Assembly: GCA_903831165.1 (NCBI GenBank)
Contig: CAIKWV010000182.1
Location: 1-6,276 of the forward strand
DNA length: 6,276 bases
Reading direction: 5' to 3'
Origin: an uncultured cyanobacterium
Lineage (GTDB): Bacteria > Cyanobacteriota > Cyanobacteriia > PCC-6307 > Cyanobiaceae
A program made the translations under genes and the position numbers. Under the pieces are notes generated by a model. The model was given only the letters and a program-made list of their open reading frames with translations. It was not told where the DNA came from and ran no database searches. Below, one piece after another: positions 1 through 6,275 of the stretch (its first letter is position 1; every line of letters begins with the position of its first letter).

Positions 1-939
1 AGCCTGCGCCGCTGGCTGCATCTGGCTGGCATCGCCCTGGTGATCGCTGCGGTGCTGATCGCGGCCACCCTCGTGATCGGCAGCACCGTCAACGGAGCCA
101 GCCGCTGGCTGGTGTTGGGTCCGATTCAGATCCAGCCCACCGAACTGGTCAAGCCTTTCGTGGTGCTTCAGGGAGCGGTGCTCTTCTCCCACTGGCGCCG
201 CATCGGTAATGACCAGAAGCTGCTTTGGCTGGCCATTTTCGGCGGCGTGATCCTGTTGATCCTCAAGCAGCCCAACCTCAGCACCGCGGCGCTGATGGGC
301 CTGTTGCTCTGGCTGATGGCCCTGGCCGGTGGCCTTCCCCTGCCCCTGCTGCTCGGCGCGGCCCTGGGTGGAGGCCTGGTCGGCGGCGGCAGCATCCTGC
401 TCAACACCTACCAGCGGCTGAGGGTCACCTCGTTCCTCAATCCCTGGAGCGATGCCCAGGGGGATGGCTATCAGCTGGTGCAGAGCCTGCTGGCGATCGG
501 CTCCGGTGGTGTCCTCGGCGAGGGCTTCGGGCTCTCGACACAGAAATTGCAGTATCTGCCGATCCAGACCACCGACTTCATCTTCGCGGTGTTCGCCGAG
601 GAGTTCGGCTACATCGGCTCGGTGATGTTGTTGCTGTTTCTGCTGATCTTCGGCTTCGTCGGCCTGAGGGTGGCCCTCAGCTGCCGCAGCAACCAACATC
701 GCCTGGTGGCCATGGGCTGCACCACCTTGTTGGTGGGTCAGTCGATCCTCAACATCGCCGTGGCCAGTGGCGCCATGCCCACCACCGGCCTGCCCTTGCC
801 GATGATCAGCTACGGCGGCAACTCCTTGCTCAGCAGCCTGTTCGTCGCCGGCCTGCTGATCCGCTGCTCCCTGGAAACCACGGGGCTGGAAACCGCCCGA
901 CCGCGGCGGCGGCGTCAGCAAGCTGCCCCGATAGGCTGA
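1..939 (+). CDS. ftsW: FtsW, septal peptidoglycan glycosyltransferase (5'-truncated by window edge)
   Basis: SEDS-family integral membrane protein that polymerises lipid II into septal peptidoglycan together with a class B PBP at the divisome. The reading frame is open from base 1 and ends at TGA 937-939, so about 312 C-terminal residues are present and the true start lies upstream. Family hallmarks are visible in order: NGASRWLVLGPIQIQPTEL (from about 91), a QPNLST segment, the SFLNPWSDAQGDGYQ loop, TTDFIFAVFAEEFGYIG, and the C-terminal PTTGLPLPMISYGGNS. The Asp of TTDFIF (codon 574-576) corresponds, by family knowledge, to the essential extracellular-loop Asp of SEDS polymerases. At least six hydrophobic segments can be seen. 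The protein ends in a short Arg-rich cytoplasmic tail. FtsW is preferred over RodA because of the NGASRWL and PTTGLPLP motifs and the cyanobacterial neighbours, but RodA is not excluded. It is probably co-transcribed with ccdA, 26 nt downstream. Confidence 0.92.
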   Translation, partial: SLRRWLHLAGIALVIAAVLIAATLVIGSTVNGASRWLVLGPIQIQPTELVKPFVVLQGAVLFSHWRRIGNDQKLLWLAIFGGVILLILKQPNLSTAALMGLLLWLMALAGGLPLPLLLGAALGGGLVGGGSILLNTYQRLRVTSFLNPWSDAQGDGYQLVQSLLAIGSGGVLGEGFGLSTQKLQYLPIQTTDFIFAVFAEEFGYIGSVMLLLFLLIFGFVGLRVALSCRSNQHRLVAMGCTTLLVGQSILNIAVASGAMPTTGLPLPMISYGGNSLLSSLFVAGLLIRCSLETTGLETARPRRRRQQAAPIG

Positions 940-965
940 CCCCAGCGGCCCTGCTCACTCCGGCC

Positions 966-1721
966 ATGACCAGCCTCGGGCTGCTGCTCGCCGACTGGGC
1001 CCGCAGCAGCGAACAACTGCTGCAAGCTTCCCTCGCCCATCCCGGTCCGCTCACCCTGGCGGTGGTGTTTGCCGGTGGGGTGCTGACCAGCCTGGGTCCC
1101 TGTTCACTCTCTCTGCTGCCTGTGACCCTGGCCTATCTGGCGGGCTTCGGCACCGATGGCTCCAGGCCCAACGCTGTTCCGGCCGTCTCCCGACCCTTGC
1201 CCTGGCAGCGCAGCATCAGCTTTGCCGCCGGAATCGTCTCGGCCCTGGTGCTGCTCGGTCTGGCCAGCGGCCTGATGGGACGCCTCTACGGCAGCCTGCC
1301 CAGCCAGATTCCTCTGTTGGTGGCCGTGGTCGCGGTGGTGATGGGGCTGAATCTGCTGGGACTGCTGCGCTTTCCCCTTCCCGCCGGGCCTGATCCGGAG
1401 CTGTGGCGGCGGCGGGTGCCGGCGCCCCTGGCGCCCCTGGCGGCGGGCCTGGCCTTCGGTCTGGCCGCCACCCCCTGCACCACCCCGGTGTTGGCCGTGC
1501 TGCTCACCTGGATGGCCCAGAACGGCCGGCCCCTGCAGGGCATGGTGCTGCTCACCTGCTTCGGGGCTGGTCAGGTGCTGCCGCTGCTGCTGGCCGGCAC
1601 CGCCGCCGCCAGCCTGCCTGACCTGCTGCGCTTGCGGCGCCTCGGCCAGTGGATCCCGCCGATCAGCGGCGTGGTGCTGCTCACCACCGGCGGTCTCACC
1701 CTGCTCGCCCAGCTGCCATGA
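966..1721 (+). CDS. ccdA: CcdA, cytochrome c biogenesis thiol-disulfide electron transporter
   Basis: A 251-aa polytopic membrane protein of the DsbD/CcdA family. It passes reducing equivalents from cytoplasmic thioredoxin across the membrane so that apocytochrome c CXXCH cysteines are reduced before heme attachment (System II). Six hydrophobic segments can be read at roughly residues 29-60, 84-105, 115-135, 155-182, about 190-217 and about 227-249. The two redox cysteines are in the expected places: Cys46 in [11 protein letters not shown] and Cys171 in AATPCTTPV. There is no N- or C-terminal thioredoxin-like domain, which separates it from full-length DsbD. The ATG at 966 is the first sensible start after the ftsW stop; the frame stays open upstream only as a GC-rich shadow inside ftsW. 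The stop overlaps the ccs1 start (ATGA at 1718-1721), suggesting translational coupling to its pathway partner. Confidence 0.93.
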   Translation: MTSLGLLLADWARSSEQLLQASLAHPGPLTLAVVFAGGVLTSLGPCSLSLLPVTLAYLAGFGTDGSRPNAVPAVSRPLPWQRSISFAAGIVSALVLLGLASGLMGRLYGSLPSQIPLLVAVVAVVMGLNLLGLLRFPLPAGPDPELWRRRVPAPLAPLAAGLAFGLAATPCTTPVLAVLLTWMAQNGRPLQGMVLLTCFGAGQVLPLLLAGTAAASLPDLLRLRRLGQWIPPISGVVLLTTGGLTLLAQLP

Positions 1722-3304
1722 CCGCAGCCCCCTCCCCGGCCGGCTGGCGACGGCTGTTGCGATTGATCGCCTGGCTGGCCGATCTGCGCCTGGCGATCAC
1801 GCTGTTGCTGGTGATTGCCCTGGCCAGCGGCATCGGCACCGCCATTCCCCAGAAGGAAAGCGAGCTTTTTTATCACCAGCGCTACGACCCGGCTCCCTGG
1901 CTGGGCCTCGTGGACGGCGACGGCATTCTGAGGCTGCAGCTGGATCACGTCTATTCCAGTGGCTGGTTCCTGGCCCTGCTGGCCTGGCTGGGCCTGGCTC
2001 TGGTGCTGTGCAGCTGGCGTCGTCAGTGGCCCGCCCTGCAGGCCTCCCTGCGCTGGATCGACTACCGCTCGCCGCGCCAGCTCAGCAAGTTGAGTGTGGC
2101 CGAAACCCTCCTCAACGCCGAACCGGGCCCCGCTCTGGACCGGCTGGAGCAGGAATTGCGCAGCGGTGGCTGGCAGGTGCAGCGCCAGAGCGATCGCCTG
2201 GCCGCCCGTCGCGGGGTGCTGGGCCGGGTCGGACCGCTGCTGGTGCACGCCGGGATGGTGGTGCTGATGGTGGGAGCTTCCTGGGGCGCGGTCGCGGGCA
2301 CGCGGCTGGAGCGCTTCCTCGCCCCCGGTCGTGAGCTGGAGCTGCTGGACAGCCGCGGCCACACCCAGCTGACCCTGGCCCTCGACGACTTCCAGATCCA
2401 GCGCGATCCCGCCGGCCGGCCTGAGCAGTTCAGCTCCACGCTGCGGCTGATTCCACCGACCCCGGCGATCGAGATGCCCGCCGCAGCCGCAATGGCCCCT
2501 GATGGGCTCAACAGCGCCGTCGAGGTCCTGTCCCCTGGTGGGCCCTCCCGCCTTGGCCGATCTCCAGGTGATCAGGGCGCGGCGAGCCCGGGCAGCGCAT
2601 CAGCTGCTGGCAAGGCAACCGCAGAAGATCAGGGAACTGCAGAAGACAGGGGAACAGCCGACGCCGAGCCCACGGCCGTTAACGCAGCCCGGGCCAAGCC
2701 CAGCCCCCAGGCCGTCGCGGCCGAACCGCTGCGGGCCGTGATCAGCGTCAACCATCCCCTGCGCCACCGGGGCATGACCCTGTATCAGGCGGACTGGGCC
2801 CTGGCGGCGGTCAACATCCAGCTGGGTCGCAGCCCCGTGCTGCAGTTACCGCTGCAGTCCTATCCCGAACTGGGTGAACAGGTCTGGGGACTGGTGCTGC
2901 CGACCCGCCCCGACGGCAGCGAACCGGTGTTCCTGAGCCTGCGCAGCGAGCAGGGACCGGTGGAAGTCTTCGGTCCCGATGGCCAGCAGCTGGCCCGGAT
3001 CCAGCCCGGTGGTGAGCCGGTGGAGGTGCGTGGCCTGCCGATCCGGGTGGAGTCCGTGTTGCCGGCGAGCGGCATCTTGCTCAAGCGCGATCCGGGGGTG
3101 CCGCTGGTGTATAGCGGTTTTGCCATCGCCCTGCTGGGCGGGGGACTGAGCCTGGTGGCCACCCGCCAGCTCTGGGCGATCAGCGAGGCCGATGCCGGTC
3201 GCCTGCATGTGGCCGGTCTATGCAATCGCAACCTCACCGCCTTCGCCGCCGAATTGCCCGCCCTGCTCGAGAGGGTGTCTGCGACTGCGGCCCAGCCGGG
3301 CTAG
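1718..3304 (+). CDS. ccs1: Ccs1 (CcsB/ResB-like) cytochrome c maturation protein with low-complexity insertion
   Basis: System II heme-attachment component. With CcsA (not in this window) it forms the heme delivery/lyase complex that matures c-type cytochromes on the lumenal/periplasmic side. The 528-aa protein shows the ResB layout: TM1 about 24-43 after a basic N-terminus and the motif [11 protein letters not shown] (38-48); TM2 about 84-100; TM3 about 171-194 containing [15 protein letters not shown] with His177; a large lumenal domain; and TM4 about 463-488. The lumenal domain contains [20 protein letters not shown] with His346 and His350, a block I regard as typical of cyanobacterial/chloroplast Ccs1. 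The start is the ATG overlapping the ccdA stop; it is followed directly by the expected basic N-terminus. Cyanobacterial homologues are, from memory, about 420-460 aa. The excess here is a roughly 90-aa Ala/Gly/Pro/Asp/Glu-rich stretch (residues about 246-337). The reading frame is intact across it, so the gene is probably functional. Confidence 0.92.
   Translation: MTAAPSPAGWRRLLRLIAWLADLRLAITLLLVIALASGIGTAIPQKESELFYHQRYDPAPWLGLVDGDGILRLQLDHVYSSGWFLALLAWLGLALVLCSWRRQWPALQASLRWIDYRSPRQLSKLSVAETLLNAEPGPALDRLEQELRSGGWQVQRQSDRLAARRGVLGRVGPLLVHAGMVVLMVGASWGAVAGTRLERFLAPGRELELLDSRGHTQLTLALDDFQIQRDPAGRPEQFSSTLRLIPPTPAIEMPAAAAMAPDGLNSAVEVLSPGGPSRLGRSPGDQGAASPGSASAAGKATAEDQGTAEDRGTADAEPTAVNAARAKPSPQAVAAEPLRAVISVNHPLRHRGMTLYQADWALAAVNIQLGRSPVLQLPLQSYPELGEQVWGLVLPTRPDGSEPVFLSLRSEQGPVEVFGPDGQQLARIQPGGEPVEVRGLPIRVESVLPASGILLKRDPGVPLVYSGFAIALLGGGLSLVATRQLWAISEADAGRLHVAGLCNRNLTAFAAELPALLERVSATAAQPG
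2453..2728 (+). other. Low-complexity insertion within the Ccs1 lumenal domain
   Basis: Codons about 246-337 of ccs1 encode a Pro/Ala/Gly/Ser/Asp/Glu-rich, probably disordered segment. It sits between the conserved QFSSTLRLI strand and the conserved [14 protein letters not shown] block, which I believe lie much closer together in typical Ccs1 proteins. There are no aromatic residues and few large hydrophobics, unlike the flanking sequence. The length is a multiple of three and no stop occurs, so the insertion looks tolerated rather than disruptive. The boundaries are estimated from recalled family conservation, not an alignment. Confidence 0.6.
2618..2671 (+). repeat. 18-bp tandem repeat (hexapeptide repeat in the Ccs1 insertion)
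   Basis: Three consecutive 18-bp units encode [12 protein letters not shown] and the more divergent TADAEP (Ccs1 residues 301-318). Units 1 (2618-2635) and 2 (2636-2653) match at 14 of 18 bases, and unit 3 (2654-2671) keeps mainly the first three residues. This suggests that the low-complexity insertion grew at least partly by slippage or tandem duplication. Confidence 0.65.
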
Positions 3305-3325
3305 CGGGCGGGAGCGGCGCATCGA

Positions 3326-3343
3326 TCCCAGGCCCGCCTGGGA
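3326..3343. terminator. Perfect hairpin between convergent ccs1 and queF; candidate bidirectional terminator
   Basis: TCCCAGG (3326-3332), loop CCCG (3333-3336) and CCTGGGA (3337-3343) form a perfect 7-bp stem, centred in the 66-nt gap between the ccs1 stop (3302-3304) and the queF stop (3371-3373). The position between convergent genes and the symmetry fit termination in both directions. There is no T-tract on either side, so it is not a canonical intrinsic terminator. Many cyanobacterial terminators are similarly imperfect. The rest of the gap holds nothing recognisable. Confidence 0.5.
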
Positions 3344-3370
3344 AGGTGTGGCGGCGGCGGTTGCTCTGCC

Positions 3371-3817
3371 TCAGCAGGGTTGACGCTGACCGTGGCTGAC
3401 CCGTACCACCGTGTGCACATTGCCGCGGGGATTGAAGTCGGCCACCAGTTCCATCCAGCTGGGCGCACAGGCATCGACGAAGTCGTCGAGGATCCGGTTG
3501 GCCACCTCCTCGTGGGAGATGGTGCGATCGCGGTAGCCGTTCACGTAGAGCTTCAGGGCCTTGAGCTCCAGCACCCGCGGGCCCGGCTGGTACAGCAACC
3601 GCAGCACCGCGAAATCGGGGTAGCCGGAGAACGGGCAGCGACAGGTGAACTCCGGCAGCTCGATCGAGACCTCGTAGGGGCGGCCCGGGCGCGGATTGTC
3701 AAAGCAGATCAGCTGGGCCTCGGCGATGGCCCGCTCGCCATAGCTGGGGGTGCGGGTGACGTCGGCAGGGGTGTTCGGGGCGGTGGCTGCGCTGCTGGTG
3801 GCGGCTTCGTTGAGCAT
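3371..3817 (-). CDS. queF: QueF, NADPH-dependent 7-cyano-7-deazaguanine (preQ0) reductase
   Basis: A 148-aa cytoplasmic enzyme of the single-domain QueF type (tunnelling fold, related to GTP cyclohydrolase I). It reduces the nitrile of preQ0 to preQ1 for queuosine modification of tRNA. Catalytic features seen: Cys61 in [14 protein letters not shown] (the nucleophile that forms the thioimide, by analogy with B. subtilis QueF), Asp68 in the PDFA element, and His102-Glu103 in [10 protein letters not shown]. The QueF signature region appears as ELKALKLY (84-91), a variant of the classical ESKSLKLY. The ATG at 3815-3817 gives the family length with a short 20-25-residue Ala/Thr-rich N-terminus. 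The frame is open further upstream to 3994, but that extension is Arg/Gly-rich, non-conserved in character and crosses the NtcA-like site. No Shine-Dalgarno precedes the start. It diverges from glnB and converges on ccs1. The start is a little less certain than the identity. Confidence 0.93.
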   Translation of the reverse strand: MLNEAATSSAATAPNTPADVTRTPSYGERAIAEAQLICFDNPRPGRPYEVSIELPEFTCRCPFSGYPDFAVLRLLYQPGPRVLELKALKLYVNGYRDRTISHEEVANRILDDFVDACAPSWMELVADFNPRGNVHTVVRVSHGQRQPC

Positions 3818-3877
3818 GGACAGACGACAGGGACGCAGAATGGGAACGTACTGGATTCCAGAAGTGGCCAGCGCCCC

Positions 3878-3891
3878 GTAGCGATCGTTAC
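3878..3891. promoter_or_regulatory. NtcA-type binding site, GTA-N8-TAC
   Basis: GTAGCGATCGTTAC is an exact match to the NtcA consensus GTA-N8-TAC and is nearly palindromic throughout. It lies between divergent queF (start 61 nt to its left) and glnB (start 303 nt to its right). Towards glnB, weak -10-like sequence occurs 22-24 nt downstream (CCTAAT/TAATGA, 3914-3921), close to the spacing of NtcA-activated promoters. Towards queF, TACGTT (3850-3845 on the minus strand) has the TAN3T form but is 27 nt away. glnB is a known NtcA target in other cyanobacteria, so it is the likelier client, although the site is closer to queF. The spacer is nearly a HIP1 octamer, so chance occurrence through HIP1-like enrichment remains possible. 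Confidence 0.55.
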
Positions 3892-3986
3892 GACGACCCG
3901 CGCCGCACTCGGGCCTAATGACCCGGTGGCCCGTCAACGCTGATGTCTGCGACACTGAGCCCGTGGGCTGGAGCGTTACAACCGTT

Positions 3987-4008
3987 CCAACCATGGGGTC
4001 CCAACCAT
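3987..4008 (+). repeat. Pair of CCAACCAT direct repeats upstream of glnB
   Basis: CCAACCAT occurs at 3987-3994 and again at 4001-4008, 14 bp start to start, separated by GGGGTC. A related CCAACCGG lies further down at 4068-4075. The spacing is a little over one helical turn and might represent a binding site for a regulator, but no known motif is recognised. Confidence 0.35.
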
Positions 4009-4030
4009 TTGTGGTTCAGCAGGCATCTGT

Positions 4031-4056
4031 CGCTTCGGCTGGGCCCGACTGAAGCG
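4031..4056 (+). other. Hairpin 1 in the glnB leader
   Basis: CGCTTCGG (4031-4038) pairs with CTGAAGCG (4049-4056) through 8 bp, including one G-U, around a 10-nt loop CTGGGCCCGA that itself contains the palindrome GGGCCC. No gene on this strand lies immediately upstream that would need terminating, and no T-run follows, so it looks more like leader or small-RNA structure than a terminator. Confidence 0.5.
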
Positions 4057-4106
4057 CTTGAATCCCACCAACCGGTCAACCTGGATCGGTGCATCAGGGT
4101 TCAACG

Positions 4107-4137
4107 CCGCTGAATCGGCTGACGACAGCCCCAGCGG
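4107..4137 (+). other. Hairpin 2 in the glnB leader
   Basis: CCGCTG (4107-4112) pairs with CAGCGG (4132-4137), and inside it GGCT (4117-4120) pairs with AGCC (4127-4130), around the loop GACGAC. An asymmetric internal loop of AATC opposite a single C separates the two helices, giving 10 bp in total. It ends 56 nt before the glnB start codon. It does not match the glutamine riboswitch motifs as far as I can recall them. Confidence 0.45.
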
Positions 4138-4178
4138 TTGCCATCATCCGTCAGGATCCTGTTCCAGAGCTCACCTAG

Positions 4179-4532
<354 letters not shown>

Positions 4533-4558
4533 GCCGGGCGGCCCGTCGCTCCAGCCTT

Positions 4559-4581
4559 CAGGGGGCTGTTGTAGTCCCCTG
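4559..4581 (+). terminator. Possible glnB terminator hairpin
   Basis: CAGGGG (4559-4564) and CCCCTG (4576-4581) form a 6-bp GC-rich stem around an 11-nt loop, 27 nt after the glnB stop. A smaller hairpin, CGGG-CGG-CCCG (4535-4545), lies directly after the stop codon. No T-tract follows either, so termination is inferred mainly from location at the end of a single gene facing tlyA. Confidence 0.35.
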
Positions 4582-4666
4582 GTGACTGCGGTGGTCGTCG
4601 CTGACCATCCTGGCGACTGGATGGGCCGCAGGAGCTCATTGCCCTCACCGGCGAGGAGACACTGCT

Positions 4667-4708
4667 GCTGCACCAGGGCCCGGATTCAGGATCTGTCCAT
4701 CGGCGCAG
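4667..4708 (-). pseudogene. Degenerate partial copy of the tlyA 3' end
   Basis: Bases 4667-4708 match 4806-4847 (the last codons of tlyA) without gaps at 32 of 42 positions, including a 16-base exact run (4670-4685 against 4809-4824). On the minus strand the tlyA copy reads DRAHIRALV, while this copy reads D-R-S-stop-I-R-A-L-V; the stop is the TGA at 4688-4686. A second similar patch follows on the + strand (CCTGGTC, one or two bases, GGTCCC, at 4718 and at 4861). This looks like an old tandem duplication of about 140-bp period that decayed beyond the present tlyA stop. Chance similarity in GC-rich sequence is the alternative. Confidence 0.4.
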
Positions 4709-4785
4709 TTGCGGCGCCCTGGTCCGGTCCCCATCGCCGCTGGGCAATCCGCTGCCGAATCGGTCCCGGGGGCTCGGTTCCCGCC

Positions 4786-5856
4786 TCAACGCGGAGCCAA
4801 CGTGCGCAGCACCAGGGCCCGGATGTGGGCCCTGTCCACTGGAGCGGGGGCTGGATCGTGCCTGGTCTTGGTCCCGCTGGCTGGAGGCCGGGCTGCGCTG
4901 ACACCCGTCAGGCTGATTTCGGCGTTGACAGCATCGCTGCAGGCAGCGGCATGGTTTTCAGCCGCTCCGCCTGGGGCCATCGCCTGGCGAGCGTGGCTCG
5001 CACCAGCCGTTGAGCCGTCGCGGCCTTTGGCATCGGCGTCTGAGCCTGCTGCCTCCGGCGCCGGGGCATTCCCTGGTCGGCGCAGCCAGAGCAGGTATTC
5101 GTGGTTGCCTGCGGGTCCGGTGATCGGCGAGGCCACCAGACCCGCTGCCTGCCAGTCCAGGGCCGTCGCCGCCGCCAGCACCGTCTCGATCGCGTCCAGA
5201 TGGGCGGCGGGATCGCGGACCACGCCTCCCTTGCCCACCCGGCCCCGGCCCACCTCGAACTGGGGCTTGATCAGCAGCAGGGCTTCGACCCCGACCAGGG
5301 CCGGCCCGGCGCCGCCTACCGCCCCGGCCGCGGGCCGCAGCAACGCCCCCAGGGCGGGCAGCACCCGGGTCAGGGAGATGAAGGAGACATCGGCGACGGC
5401 CAGATCCGGCCAGGGATCCGCCGGGCCGTACAGCTCGGCCGGGGTGAGATGGCGCAGGTTGGTGCGCTCCCGCAGCACCACCCTCGGATCGGTGCGCAGA
5501 CTCCAGGCGGTCTGGCCATAGCCGACATCGATGCCATAGACCCGGCTTGCTCCGTGTTGCAGCAGGCAATCGGTGAAGCCGCCGGTGGAGATGCCGCCAT
5601 CGAGGCAGACGCGCCCTGCGACCTGGATCGGCAGTTGTTCCAGGGCCGCCAGCAGCTTCTCGCCGCCGCGGGAGACGAAGCGGGGGGGCAGCTCCACCTC
5701 CAGGGCCAGCTCGGGGGTCACATCCACACCGGGCTTGTCGAGCACCCGATCGCCGCTGCGCACCCGGCCGCTGCGGATCAGCTGCTGGGCCTGCTGACGG
5801 CTGACGGCGAGCCCCCGCGCGACCAGTTCCAGATCCAGCCGCTGCCTGCGGGCCAT
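4786..5856 (-). CDS. tlyA: TlyA-family S4-domain 2'-O-ribose rRNA methyltransferase (hemolysin A homologue)
   Basis: A 356-aa protein of the TlyA/RrmJ-fold family. In mycobacteria, members methylate 16S and 23S rRNA cytidines at the 2'-O position; the name hemolysin is historical. Residues 1-60 form an S4 RNA-binding domain (RLDLELVARGLAVSRQQAQ; SGRV..GDRVLDKPG). The SAM-dependent core follows: SRGGEKL (Lys67), LDGGISTGGFTD (86-96, SAM-binding loop), YGIDVGYGQ, VADVSFISL (Asp156), LLIKPQFEVG (Lys197) and GNHEYLLWL (Glu253). Together these give the K-D-K-E tetrad of 2'-O methyltransferases. The ATG at 5854-5856 places the S4 domain at the N-terminus, as in homologues. The open frame further upstream is discarded because it has no family-like sequence. 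Usual length is about 250-280 aa; the excess is an Ala/Gly/Pro/Asp-rich tail (about 261-340) followed by a short basic end, VDRAHIRALVLRTLAPR. It converges on glnB and diverges from the small ORF at 6094. Confidence 0.92.
   Translation of the reverse strand: MARRQRLDLELVARGLAVSRQQAQQLIRSGRVRSGDRVLDKPGVDVTPELALEVELPPRFVSRGGEKLLAALEQLPIQVAGRVCLDGGISTGGFTDCLLQHGASRVYGIDVGYGQTAWSLRTDPRVVLRERTNLRHLTPAELYGPADPWPDLAVADVSFISLTRVLPALGALLRPAAGAVGGAGPALVGVEALLLIKPQFEVGRGRVGKGGVVRDPAAHLDAIETVLAAATALDWQAAGLVASPITGPAGNHEYLLWLRRPGNAPAPEAAGSDADAKGRDGSTAGASHARQAMAPGGAAENHAAACSDAVNAEISLTGVSAARPPASGTKTRHDPAPAPVDRAHIRALVLRTLAPR
4837..5076 (-). other. Low-complexity C-terminal extension of TlyA
   Basis: Codons about 261-340 of tlyA encode an Ala/Gly/Ser/Asp/Pro-rich, probably disordered segment that follows the last core strand, GNHEYLLWL. 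It separates the methyltransferase core from a short helical end, DRAHIRALVLRTLAPR. I see no tandem repeat unit inside it. Similar compositional bias in the Ccs1 insertion points to a genome-wide tendency rather than a new domain. The frame continues without a stop. Confidence 0.6.
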
Positions 5857-5898
5857 GGGATGCGTCCCGTCCTGCCGGATCGGCCTGGTGTTGATTCC

Positions 5899-5927
5899 GT
5901 TATGGAACCACACGGGAAACGGAACAA
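5899..5927 (-). promoter_or_regulatory. Candidate sigma70-type promoter for tlyA
   Basis: On the minus strand, TTGTTC (5927-5922) and CATAAC (5904-5899) are separated by 17 nt. They match the -35 consensus at 3 of 6 positions and the -10 consensus at 4 of 6. The predicted start would be near 5892, giving a leader of about 36 nt before the tlyA ATG. It is the most promoter-like spacing in this gap, lying in a locally AT-richer patch, but it is a weak match. Confidence 0.35.
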
Positions 5928-6093
5928 AAACCAACGCTGAACCCTGTTCAAGCAGATACACCAGAGGATGGCGCGAACTCGCCGGTGAGAGCCTCCGATG
6001 GGCCCCTTCCGTTCCAGCACCTTGACCGCCCCGGAGGCCGCCGTCAGCGATCGCAGCTGTGGTCATCGCCCTGGACTCCTGGGGGGCGCCAAC

Positions 6094-6267
6094 GTGTTCG
6101 AGCTGCTGAGGCCAGGCAGCTTCGTGCGGCTGCTCAACCAGCCCGACGACCTGCCCCCCTTTCAGCTGATCCAGTGCCGCGGCGGTCGCTGCTGGGTGCG
6201 CCAGCAGAGCTGGGGCCAGCTGGTGCAGTGGGAAGTGGCCCACCGCCAGCTGACTTCGGTGGCCTGA
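6094..6267 (+). CDS. Small conserved-looking hypothetical protein (57 aa)
   Basis: Function unknown. Read from the GTG at 6094, the protein starts MFELLRPGSFVRLLNQP and continues through PPFQLIQCRGGRCWVRQQSW to a C-terminus of WEVAHRQLTSVA. The composition (several Trp, Phe, Arg and Gln, two Cys in CRGGRC) is much more protein-like than the GC-rich shadows elsewhere. It resembles a short hypothetical protein that I recall near tlyA in picocyanobacteria. The fold may be a small beta-barrel like those of nucleic-acid-binding proteins, which is speculation. An ATG at 5998 in the same frame would add 32 residues of Arg/Gly/Ser-rich sequence with no conserved look, so GTG is preferred. The run GGGGGG seven bases upstream is a poor Shine-Dalgarno. 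It is transcribed away from tlyA. Confidence 0.65.
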   Translation: MFELLRPGSFVRLLNQPDDLPPFQLIQCRGGRCWVRQQSWGQLVQWEVAHRQLTSVA

Positions 6268-6275
6268 AGGCCGCC
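6258..6275 (+). terminator. Hairpin overlapping the stop codon of the small ORF
   Basis: GGTGGCC (6258-6264) pairs with GGCCGCC (6269-6275) over 7 bp, including one U-G, around the tetraloop TGAA, which includes the TGA stop codon. It may be the first part of a terminator, but the window ends one base later, so any T-tract cannot be seen. Confidence 0.35.

Noticed and set aside
1571..2362. 263-aa minus-strand open frame opposite ccdA/ccs1
   Set aside because: Gln/His/Ala/Gly-rich antisense shadow of Leu/Ala-rich membrane protein codons; no motif.
3818..3877. preQ1 riboswitch upstream of queF
   Set aside because: QueF genes can be preQ1-regulated, but this stretch lacks the short stem with a C-rich loop followed by an A-rich tail that defines the class I preQ1 aptamer.
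3818..3994. N-terminal extension of queF by 59 residues to an ATG at 3994
   Set aside because: The extra residues are not QueF-like, the protein would exceed the family length, and the extension runs through the NtcA palindrome and one of the CCAACCAT repeats.
4709..5521. 270-aa + strand open frame across the glnB-tlyA gap and the tlyA 3' half
   Set aside because: Ala/Ser/Arg/Pro-rich composition typical of a GC-driven antisense frame; no domain seen, and it conflicts with tlyA.
5101..5940. 279-aa open frame on the + strand, antisense to tlyA
   Set aside because: It is a Gly/Gln/Arg/His-rich shadow of the tlyA codon pattern with no recognisable motif; tlyA has clear catalytic residues on the other strand.
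5998..6093. ATG at 5998 as the start of the small ORF
   Set aside because: The added residues are Arg/Ser/Gly-rich without any conserved look, whereas the sequence from the GTG at 6094 has a typical protein start, MFELLRPG.
5857..6243. N-terminal extension of tlyA by 129 residues
   Set aside because: The S4 domain begins immediately after the ATG at 5856. The upstream frame is open only because of high GC content, and it runs antisense to the better-supported small ORF at 6094.
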